Source: Eupeodes corollae
Taxonomy: Eukaryota; Arthropoda; Insecta; Diptera; Syrphidae
Reading direction: 5' to 3'
NCBI RefSeq assembly: GCF_945859685.1
Contig: NC_079148.1
Coordinates: 30,391,946-30,455,945, forward strand
Length of the DNA: 64,000 bases
Positions 1 to 12,000 of the stretch are shown one piece after another. Each line of letters begins with the position of its first letter. Position 1 is the first letter of the stretch. Below the pieces are notes generated by a model. That model saw nothing but the letters and a program-made list of their open reading frames with translations, was not told the origin of the DNA and ran no database searches. Made by a program: the position numbers and the translations under genes.

Positions 1-3000
1 CTCCAAATAGGCCTTGTACAATGTATTACGAATGATTTCGATATTCATTTCATCCAAGTCCTGCTCGGAAATACAATCGACAAAGAATGGGGCAAGTGGA
101 GTATCGACCAAGACGGCATTGTACAGCTCAGCTGGAGTAGCAGCCACATGAATGGCTTCCATTTGTTCAAAACTACCCAAGGGATGACATTTTGGGATAA
201 GTTCAGAAATTGGTCTCTGATGGAGGGTACCAGTGATGAGTAGAATAATGTTATCAATCATGTAACCATAAGTGATGAAATCCAAGAAGCTAGCCAAAGG
301 CTCTACAGCATGATTGCGCAAGTGCTGGAACTCAATAACGAGTTTCTCTCGTAGTTTGTCATCGATAACAGAAACAGAAAGTGGCGAAGGTTCGTTAGCG
401 AGGAAAGAACCATAATCAGTGCCTTGAAGGTGGAGTTTCAAATCTGAGAAAAGAGAAACAAAATTATTAAAACACTTTGCTGCATACGTACATACATATG
501 TACATACAGTCGTGGTCGTACAATTAAGCCACAAAACGAATGTACCCTATTCTCTTCAATAAAGCTTTCCTGTATCACTGTAGATATTTTTTCAAAATGT
601 ATGAAACTATTTTACTATTGTTAAAAATTAAAATATTTAATTGATAACAGTTATGGGAAAAAATAAAACCTCTACTCCATGTGAAAGAAAAATGCTTGTA
701 TGCAAATTACTAAGTTTTGGTAGAGGTAAATTTAGGAACGCAGTTCAATATTTTAAAAAACCCCAAACCTTTGAGAACATAACTCGAAAAAATCAACGAA
801 AAACGATTCCGACTGAGGACAGAACATAAGTTAGGCTTTCTAAAGTGGATCCATTTTTAACATACGTTTAATTAAGAGCCCAAATAGAGGAGAACTATGA
901 TTTACAAAAAATTTGAATGGACGAATCGCTAGACGTAAGCCCAACCTGTCAAAAAAATCTTGCTCGAAGAATGAGGTTTGCTAAAGAACACCTTTAAAAA
1001 AGTCAAAATTTTTGGAATTTGGTCGTGTGGAGCGACGAATCCAAGTTCAAAATTTTTGGCAGTGACGGAAGACAGTATGAGAGGCGTCCTTCATTAAAAG
1101 AATTGGACCCGAAATAAACAAAAAAAACTTAAAACATGGAGGGTATTTCGTGATGTTTTGGGGATGTTTTACATCATCAGGAGTTGGTCCATTGGTGCAA
1201 AATCATGAAAATATGAGAGGAGAAATGTACACGGACATTCGGACAGTCATTTAAATAGGGATTATGCTGACAATTTACCGTTAGCCTGGATATTTCAACA
1301 CGAAAACAACCTAAAGCATTGTTCTCGGGTCGTTAAATCCTGGTTTAAATCAAATTCAATCAAAGTCCTGGAGTGGCCTGCTCAAAGACCGGATCTGAAC
1401 CGCAGTTGCGGCTAGAAAACCTACCAATAAGGCTACTCTTTGGAACATTCTAAAAGAAGAGTGGTCAAAAAATAATTTTTTTAATAAATATGATTTAAAA
1501 TCATGAAAATGAAAATAAAAATAAACCAGCATAGGTGTTCATATATGCGTTTCGCCCCGATGGGTTGGGCTCACAAGAAGATGACCATTACACCTTGTCT
1601 TGACGCATATTTTCTCGAATAAATCGAGACTCCATATAATCCGAGCTACATACAGCTACTGTATATTATATAGTTGCTACAAGTCTTCAAAGAAGATAGA
1701 TTATAGCTATTTTTATTGCCTTGCTATGGGACTTTTCAAGATGAAAAAAATGAATCCTGCCCAGTGTTCATTGCTTGCACGTACAATGGAAAAAAGATCA
1801 GCAGAAATAATAAAACAGAAAGGATATTCAACTAAATACTAGCTGCATAGAAGGTGTTCAGATCAGAATAATAATCTAAACAGAGCTTAAAAAAAACTCT
1901 TGTACATGATTATACTTTGAAGTGTAGATGTCTCTTTCATTATACCAAATTAATTTGTTTAAATCGGAAGCCACATCTCTATATTTCTTTTTCTGTATCC
2001 TTCTTCTTGATTCAACCTTTAACCGAGTAAGACCTACCTAAGAAATAAAAATTGTTAAAACTACCACAACGATTCTTTTATTTCATCGTAATCATTGAGC
2101 AACCAGCGGGGATATATCATATCCCAACATTTGGTCCTACGAACCGTATAATATATTCGTATATTTATTCATCCATCAACGAGATATCAAAATTCTTGCT
2201 TATAAATTTATCAACCATTACATTCAACAAGACAAGAAAAATCATCTCTAAATCAACTATCGAGTTCTTGGAATCACACATTAACCCACATGCTTCTTCG
2301 AACAAAACCATCAAACAGAAAACAACTTGCTTCGAAGTGGAACACCAGCTCTCCATCAACCATCAACCTGATAAAAACTCAATTCATTCATCAATTTGTC
2401 TTAATAAGCATCTGAAGATCATTGCGCAAAGATCTCCAAATTTTGTTAACGAGAAAAAGCAAACTCTACTCTATGAACCATCATCAGTGTTGAAATCTAC
2501 AAGCAATTCCCTTAATTGCTCACAATCGTCATTGACCCAAGCCCTGATCAGTGCATCAAATCTATCATCATCTTGCTCCACCACCGCCGCAATCAATTTA
2601 ATCCGCTCTACGATCATCGCCTCGCACCTTGCTTCACAAGCTGACCACACAATTGAAGAGATCACAATTGCAGAATCAGCATAATCATACACAACGCCTC
2701 TCACTTTCATCGCACCATTATCAGTCATTATCAGCTTCTCAACAACAACCGATCTTAACCTGCGATCATTATCAGAGTTATTTCTTTTATGAAGACAGCT
2801 TTAAAAGAAAATAAAAGAAAAAAAAAAAATCAACACCACTTTTATCATCGAACAGCTAAAGGGAGATTAGTAAATTGCGAGAATCATCATAAAAACTTCA
2901 TAAACAGGTGCGTGCTTTATTTAAATTCAGTGCATTTATATTAAATCTATATTTAAAAAGCATTTTTATTTTATAAAAGCCTTTTGCGCTTTAAAAAGTA

Positions 3001-6000
3001 ATTGATTTTATACATATTTGATAGTGTTTCGATCCGAAAGTTTAAGTGCTGGTTTTGCATAAAGTTTGACAACATCGTTTCCTTTAAGTTAGATAAGTTT
3101 TGTACGTTTTCGCGCCCATAACTTTGAGGTTAGAAGTTTTCTGAAAAGTATGACTATGCTAGCTAATTTTATTGTTGTTGCTGACCAATTGGTTCAATTT
3201 CAATCTTCCTATCAGGAACTTCCTATTGTGGACAAATCCATTACCTACTTAGAAACCTCTAAGGAGGAATTAAAGATAATTTGGTCAAATATTAAATCAT
3301 GCTATAGTGCTTGTTTAGCAGAAGATGATCAGGAAAACATAGAATCTATTAAAGCTAAATATAGGACTTCGTCAAATACATATATAACTATTCTAAGTGA
3401 AATTATAGACGAATGCAACAAATTGAAACTGATCAAAGAAGACGAGGAAAAACTAAGGTTGAATGCGATTTCAAACAACAATAATCCGTGTATAAAAGTT
3501 CCGCCTTGTGACACAGAGATTTTCTTTGGAGATTATCTGACTTGGCCCTCGTTTCGTGACATGTTCACTGCGGTATATATAAACCATCCGAAACTTTGCG
3601 CGGTTCAAAAACTCTTTCATCTCCGTGCCAAGACAAAAGGCGAAGCTTATAGTATAGTTTCGAAATTTCCCCTTACAGAAGAAAATTTTGAATTGGCCTG
3701 GAAGGCACTTTCTGATCAATATGAAAATCGCAGAATCTTAGTAAACAATCAAATAAAAACTCTTTTTAACCTTCCTGTTTTAACAGCTGAATCTGGCAAA
3801 GATATAAGGGATTTACAAAGGAATATTAATGACTGCTTGTCGATTTTAAAGGCCCATCATCTGTCGATAGACTCTTGGGACCCTATTCTGGTTTACCTCT
3901 GCTCAAATCGACTTCCTGAAAGTACACTTTCTTTATGGGAGCAGGTAATTAAAAGTCCACGTGATATTCCCAAGTGGGATGAGATGGATACTTTCCTTAC
4001 TAATAGGTACAGGGCACTAGAAACCGTATCCGATCTTAAGTTTTCTTCAAAACCTAAAGCCCAAACTTACAAACCGCAATCTTCTCAGCTTAATCAAAAA
4101 CAAAGGCATAAGGCTTTTCATACAAAAATTTATAACTTTAGCTGCAAATTGTGCCAAGATTCTCACCCTCTTCGACTGTGTCCTAAGTTTTTAGAAATGA
4201 ATGTAGATGAAAGGATTTCTAAAGTTGTCGCTTTAAAATTTTGCCAAAATTGTTTATCGCCTTCTCACGAAGTTAAAACTTGTAAAAGCAATTATCATTG
4301 CACAGTGTGTAAAAAGAGGCATCATTCACTCTTACACAACTCACATGTTCAAACTCAGTCCGTTTTATCAACTTCTACCCCCGAATTTAAACCACAACCA
4401 ATACAGTCTACTGCACCTATCAGTTCTCATCAAGTTAATTCTAGTTTTGCTCAAAACAATCAACGAATCCTTTTGGCCACAGCCTTGATTAATATCTTTC
4501 ATTTAGGAAATACGCACACTTTACGAGCGCTTATTGATAGTGGCTCAGAAGTAACATTATTATCTGAAGAGACTCAACGAAAATTAAGATTGCCAATAAA
4601 ACCAATTCAAGCACAGATTACAGGTATGAGTACCGTTGTTACTGCACATTCTACAAAACTGTGCACCCTCTGCATCGGTTCTAAGTATATACCATCTTTT
4701 ACATTAAGTGCAAACGCAATTGTATTGGAAAAACTAACCGATGATTTGCCCTCGTGTTTAATACTTCCTGAAGAAGTTACAGATCCTCTCGATTTCAATC
4801 TTGCAGATCCATATTTTTATGAGAGCTCTAAGATAGATATAGTCATAGGTTCTGACTTATACCCTTCAATTATTAGCGAAGGTGTCAAACGTGACATTTT
4901 CGGATCACTTATTGCTCAGAATACCATATTTGGCTGGGTACTTTCCGGTCCACTTAGGCACGAAAGATTCAAATGCAATACAACTATTCTATCTCATTTT
5001 TATGAAACTTCAATCGATGAACAAATCTCAAAATTTTGGGAGATCGAAGAGATTCCTGACAAACCAATTCCTTCTCATGAAGATGAAATTTGCGAACGTT
5101 TGTATTCTGAGACAACAACCAGAAACGCTGAAGGTCGTTATATTGTACGCCTTCCATTTAAAAACCCAATTTCAACCCTCGGACATTCCAGAAACATTGC
5201 TCTAAAGCAATTTATTCGCATGGAAAATTCGTTAAAAAAAAATCCAGAGTTTCATGGAAAATATAATGAGGTCCTTGAAGAATATGCCACATTAGGGCAT
5301 ATGAAGTTTGTTCCATCTGAGGAACTTATAAAAAACAACCAAATCTGTTCTTATTATCTACCACACCATTCTATAATAAAGGCTGATAGTACCACAACCA
5401 AGATCAGAGTCGTTTTTAATGCTTCTAGCGTATCAACTAATGGAACTAGTCTCAACGACATATTATATACAGGGCCATCCTTACAAAGTAACCTCATGAC
5501 TCTTATTTTGAAATGGCGGTTTTACCAATTTGTTTTCAACGCGGACATCGAAAAGATGTACCGCCAAATACTTGTCCATCCCGAAGACACTACATACCAA
5601 AGAATTTTATTCCGTAGATCGGGGGATAGCAATATTGAAGACTGTGAGCTTAAGACCGTTACCTTTGGTGTTAACTGCGCGCCTTATTTAGCTATTCGTA
5701 CACTCTTACAATTGGCAGATGACGTGCAACAAACTTTTCCTCTCGCTTCTGCTATCCTTAAAAATGAATTTTATGTTGACGATGCTCTGTCCGGAGCCCA
5801 TGACATTGCAACTGCTTTAGAGGCACAACGTCAACTCTCTGAAGCTTTAAGTTCAGCTGGATTTTCTTTACGGAAATGGACATCAAACTGCGCAGATTTG
5901 ATTAAGCGTATTCCTGCTTCAGATCGTTATGATCAAGATTTTCTTAAATTAGAAGATAGAAGCATTTCTAAAACACTTGGAATCAAGTGGAATGCGAAGT

Positions 6001-9000
6001 CCGATTCTTTTCATTTCTCCTTCCAAGCATTGAAGGAAGATTATCTTTTAACCAAAAGAGCAGTTCTCTCGATAATTTCGAGACTTTTTGATCCCGCAGG
6101 ATGGTTAGCTCCCATAATCATCACTGCGAAAATCATAATGCAGCAAATTTGGCGTGACGGGACGTCCTGGGACACACCCCTTGTGCCCCTAACGTGTCAC
6201 CGCTGGAAAGTCTTCTTCGCTAATCTTCCTGAGATAAGCAATATTCAAGTACCTCGATGGATAGATTACAAACCAGCAATTCCAATCCAAATTCATGGAT
6301 TTTCTGACGCCTCCGAACAAGCTTATTCAGCAGCCTTTTACATACGAGTCCAGCAAAGCGAAAACAGTTGGTCTTGTCATCTTTTATGCTGCAAAAGCAA
6401 AGTTGCTCCAGTAAAACAGTTGGCTCTGCCAAGGCTTGAACTATGTGGGGCCGTCTTATTATCTAACCTTTATAAAAAGGCTATAACTGAACTTGTCTGT
6501 TCACAACATGAATTATTTTTATGGACAGATAGCTCTATTGTATTGTCATGGCTAAACAAACCACCATATACATGGAAAACCTTTGTTGGCAATAGAGTTT
6601 CACAAATTCAAACAAATACTCCCAACGCAAAATGGAACCACGTTCGATCAGTGGATAATCCAGCTGACCTACCAACACGCGGCTTATCTCCCAAGGAACT
6701 TCAGTCGAGTAACTTATGGTGGCATGGACCATCATGGCTCTGTCAATCTTCATATGAGTGGCCTAAATCTGAACTAAACCACATTGAAGACATTAATCTT
6801 GAAGAAAGACCTTTGAAATCATACCAAACATCCTTAAAACCGAATGTCGATAACATCGTAGAAAGATTTTCGTCTTGGCCAAAGACCTTACGTGTAGTTT
6901 GTTACATACTTAGATTTTTTCAAAGAACCCATGGCCCTCTGAGAAAAAACTTTTCGTACTCATCTCTAATAATAAACCAAGATGAAATAACTAATGCTAG
7001 AAATCGACTTATTCGCTTAACTCAATCGATTTATTTTCACGAAGAATATCAAGCTCTTTCAAAAGGTGAACTTATCCCACGGAAAAGTTCCTTAGCTTCT
7101 CTTAATCCCATGATAGATCAAAACCAAATAATGCGTTCCAATAGCAGACTAACATCATCCACTCTTTCTTTTAACGAGAAGTATCCAATTATCTTACCTT
7201 ATCAAGCAAAATTATCACTGCTACTTGTTGAATTTGTGCATGATATATCACTTCACGGTGGAAATCAACTAGTGGTGCGCTTGATAAGATGTGAGTTTTG
7301 GATACCAAAAATTAAAAATCTGGTGAAAAAACATATTAAGTCCTGTAAAGAATGCATTATCCACAAAAAACAAACGCAAAGTCAGATTATGGCTGCACTA
7401 CCCCTTGAAAGAACCCAAATCTCATCACCTTTTACTGTCACGGGCTTGGATTTTGCAGGCCCCTTTTTAATAAAAAGTTTCGCTGGACGAAACTATCGAA
7501 CCACGAAAGGGTATGTCTGTCTCTTCGTATGCTTTGCTACCAAAGCAATACATCTGGAAGCTACAAGTGACTTGACGTCCCAAGCATTTTTGGCGGCCTT
7601 GAATAGATTCATTGCGCGACGAGGTATGCCTAAGACGATATATTCAGATAATGGAACAAACTTAGTGGGAGCCAGTAAAATTCTGGCAAACGATTTTAAG
7701 AAATTCATTACTTCTCTTTCTCCAGAAGTTTCACGGCAATATAAAAATAGAAATCTTGAATGGAAATTCATTCCCCCCGGTGCACCTCATATGGGGGGTT
7801 TATGGGAGGCTGGGGTAAAAAGCTTCAAGCTTCACTTTAGGAAAGTTGCGGGTACTAATAAGCTTACTTTTGAAGAGTTTTCGACTCTTCTTACCAGAAT
7901 TGAAGCTTGCTTAAACTCCAGGCCCATCTCCTCCATATCAGAAAATGCAACCGACATTCCTCCATTAACTCCAGGTCATTTCCTTAGAGGAGGACCTCTA
8001 TTAACTCCTCTAGAACCTGCTTCAGATGAAAGCTCCCTAAGCTGTGTTAAACGATGGGAAAAGGTTCAAGTTTTGCATCAACAATTCTGTCAACGATGGA
8101 AAAACGAATATTTAAAGGAAATGAACAAAAGATATAAGTGGAAATTTCCCAACAGAAATATAGCAATCGATGATCTAGTTGTCATAAGAGATGCAAATCT
8201 TCCCCCAAATGAATGGCGTTTAGGTCGAGTAGTTAAGGTCCATCAGGGATCAGATAGTCGAGTACGTGTCGTGGATATAAGAACTCAGAATGGAGTTATA
8301 ACCCGTCCAATAGTGAAACTTTGTGTATTACTACCATCTTAAAGGACTTCAATCAATTTCGCGTAACATATTATAATTGGAGAATTTGTATATTGCACTG
8401 ATTTTGAATATCGCTAGCCTCCTTATATTGTCTTTATGTTATATTTAATTATATTACAAAAAATTGTGTACTATTCAAAACTTATAATAATTGTAATTTA
8501 AGATAATCATTTATTATAATTATGTAAGGGGTACTTCCGAACATTTTTTTTTTCTTTATTTAATTTTTATTTTGAATTTTGTTTAAACTTTTAATGAATT
8601 GTATATATCTTACAGCCGTTGCTGCAAGGCGGCCGGTAATGTTCAGATCAGAATAATAATCTAAACAGAGCTTAAAAAAAACTCTTGTACATGATTATAC
8701 TTTGAAGTGTAGATGTCTCTTTCATTATACCAAATTAATTTGTTTAAATCGGAAGCCACATCTCTATATTTCTTTTTCTGTATCCTTCTTCTTGATTCAA
8801 CCTTTAACCGAGTAAGACCTACCTAAGAAATAAAAATTGTTAAAACTACCACAACGATTCTTTTATTTCATCGTAATCATTGAGCAACCAGCGGGGATAT
8901 ATCATATCCCAACAGAAGGTAAAAAAAGTTGCCCTCAATAGGGTTAGTTATTTATAAACGTACTTCATACAAATCGATTAAAACAACATATCATTACTGT

Positions 9001-12000
9001 AATAAGTTTTTCAAAGATATTTTTTAAAAATAAAATATTATCTGGACTTCGTTACTAAATTTATATTTTGCATAAATAAATTAATTTATCATTGTATTAA
9101 GTTTCTTCATTTTAACGAAATCTTTTGCTATGTATTGATGGCTTAATTGTATGACCACGACTGTATGAAGTAAATAAATGTTACTTAACAACAATTGCTG
9201 TTATTTTATGGAATTCAGTTTGCCAATAAACCTGTGGTTAATGGTTGTTAAAATTGGATCATGTTTTAACATATTTTTATTACTAAAAGTCCCTATTATT
9301 AAAATTAAATTATTCCCATTATTTTATGTTCTATTAAACTAATTTAACACTGGTCAAGAAGGTAATATACATAGTAATCAAATTTAACTATTTTAAAAGT
9401 CTTTACCTACCATAGATTAATCTTAAAAGAACGCTAAAGCATTTAAGATAAAACGGTTCTTTACATAAAAACACAAAACGACACGATATTTTTAAACCTA
9501 CTACGATAGCGTAGACTTAAGGTTATAACATTAAGTTTTTGGAGTGTATTGAAAAAAAAATTATGCTGAAAATGGATATTTTTGAGCACATATAGATACA
9601 ATCGCAGTTTGGATCCAAAATTAGCATTCAAAATAACAAAACGAATTATTCAACAATGTATGCAAATTAAATTGAAGGTATTTCAAAACTTCAAATAGAG
9701 TCAATTGGAACCCCATTAGTCATCTCATAACTAATAAGAAATTACAAAGACTAAGTGAGATACTTAAATGAATAAAAATGTATCTAGAAGATAGATTTGT
9801 ACTTTCAATATCATCATACAATTAATTGGTAAGAGATATGTTGTGTTTCAACACAGTTTTTTTTTTTTTGTTAAAAGACGTTGTCTTTAGCCCATTTCGA
9901 ATATAATATTTAAAAAAAGGATGAAGTAATAGAAAAATCTAAAGGTAAGATTCGAATTCAGGACATTTTAATTTTTAAAAAAGCGTTGTTTTGTTCGTGC
10001 ACCAACAAAAATACCTAATTTTGTCAACCAGTGTAATAACTTAACTTTTATTCTGAAATTGATAGAAATAGAAGAGCAGAAGAGCATATTGGCTAATACA
10101 CCAAAGTTTCTTTGAAACGCAAACAACAGGTGGGCGGCGCTTGAAACATGCATGGTTGTCAGGAATCTATGGATAAATACATTCAAATGGAAAACAAGAT
10201 ACTTTTTGCAACTTGAAAGTGCATAATTATCATTATTGGTAGGTATCTTAACGGATCTCAACTCATTGGATACCCATATGAGCCGAATGAGTATTAGCTT
10301 GTCTGGGCTCCCGGAAATTACGCCAGAAAATTTTTAAGAAAAAATGCCTGAAATTCCGAAATTTTGCCAGAAAAATTTGGGATTTTTTCCTAGGAAAAAA
10401 AGCCAGAATTTTGTATGAAGAATTTTCTGGCGTTTTTTCCAAAAAAAATTCTGGCGTTATTTTCGGGAGCCGCTTGTCTGATTTATTTAAGAGGTGCGAA
10501 GTCGAGGAGAGGGAGGGGGTGGTGGCCTTTCATATTTTTCATTTTTAATTCTTTTCTGCGAATAGCCAAGTCCAGCCAATAAAGGAATAACTATACTAGG
10601 AAAATACTTTTTCTACGAACTATGCAACGCACGTCTCATCCTTGCCACCTAAGAAAATTATAATGTGGTGCAATTTATGTGAAATGTCCATAAAATGACA
10701 GAAAACAAGAAGAAGATATTAAATGTTTCTCACTCTGCAATTATTTATTTTTAAATATTTGTATGTTCACTTGAAATGATTGAATGTACATATTTTACAC
10801 ATGAATCGTCTTAAGCACAACTATGTTTTAGTTTATTTCGGAGTTTACGGATTTAAGTTTTAAGTTTAAGATCACACTAACCAGACACACCTTTTTAAAC
10901 AGATTGATAACAAGTCCAGTAATATACAGTAGTGGTCATGAAAATAGCAGTGCTGGTCACATTTAATTAGATTGTCAATTATTTGAATAACGGAAATTCT
11001 AACAACAAAAAAATGAACATGTTACTTGCATCTAAAGGTCTTTCGTTTTCATATTAGAGACTTTTAGCTTGAAGTTATACTCTACATTATCCGGTGAACA
11101 CCCATTATCTCAAACTCTTTGGATATAGAGTGTAAAAAATTAGTAAGTATTAGCTCAAAAATAAACAATGGGACGGTCAAGACACAGCACCGAAGAAATT
11201 CGAAAACTGCGTTAAGAGGGAAAAATCTACCAAAATATTCAAGACATCGTAGGCTGCTCAGCAAAAATGGTCAGTAACGCCATAGAATATCAAAATAAAC
11301 CGAAAACGCGAGGCCCAAAAACGATGACTACTGAAAGAACTGACAAAAAAATTGTTCAGTTAGCAAAACAGAACCCCTCCATAAGCCCTAGGAAAATAAG
11401 AAATGGTCCTCGACTGTCTGTTAGCACTGTCACAATACGAATACGTCTTTTAGAAGCGAAGTTACCAGACCGAAGTCCACGCAAGGTACCATTCTTGACG
11501 AAACGGCATGTGGCAAAGAGAATGGAGTTTGTTAAAGCGCATAGAGATAAGGCAAAAGAGAAATGGAGACCCTAAAATTCAGCATACGATCCACGCTACA
11601 CTATAAAAGCAGTGAAGCATGGTGGAGGAAAAATTATGATATGTGATTGCTTTTCATACTACTTGGTCGGGCCTATTTATCTCATGGGGGGTATAAGGGA
11701 TGCAACCGAGTATGTGAACATTCTCGAGGAGGTTGTGTTCTATGCTGAGGAGGAAATGCCGTTGGTTTGGGTATACCAACAAGACTATGATAAAAAGGAT
11801 ACGTCAAAAAAGGCAAAACCATGGCTTGCGCAGAAGAAGTTATCCGTTATAGAGTGGCCCGCTCAATACCCCGACCTTAATCCCTTCGAAAATTTGTGGG
11901 ATGTTAAGAACGCAGTTCATAAAGAAAAACCCAAGAATACGAAAGACTTATGGGAAGCAGTGCGTGAGTCGTTGAACGCAATACCAGTCGAGATGTGTCA

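Larger units (their letters stand above)
1855..8914 (+). mobile_element. Intact BEL/Pao LTR retrotransposon, 7,060 bp
   Basis: Two 275 bp LTRs (1855-2129 and 8640-8914) begin TGTTCAGATC and end CCCAACA. Read side by side I see no difference between them, so the insertion is recent. The target duplication is GAAGG (1850-1854 and 8915-8919). A likely primer-binding site follows the left LTR (TGGTCCTACGAACC from about 2132). One uninterrupted Gag-Pol frame lies between. The element sits inside the Tc1 copy and antisense to VhaAC39-1. All parts needed for retrotransposition appear present, though only sequence was judged. Confidence 0.95.
507..9163 (+). mobile_element. Decayed Tc1-like element, host of a BEL insertion
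   Basis: The ends are inverted repeats of about 26 bp (left CAGTCGTGGTCGTACAATTA, right complement with one mismatch) flanked by TA on both sides (505-506 and 9164-9165), the Tc1/mariner target. Without the 7.06 kb BEL insertion and its 5 bp duplication the element is about 1.59 kb, normal for Tc1 but a little long because a further stretch of about 250 bp interrupts the transposase. It lies in intron 1 of VhaAC39-1, opposite to the gene. The transposase is broken, so the copy is not autonomous. Confidence 0.88.
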
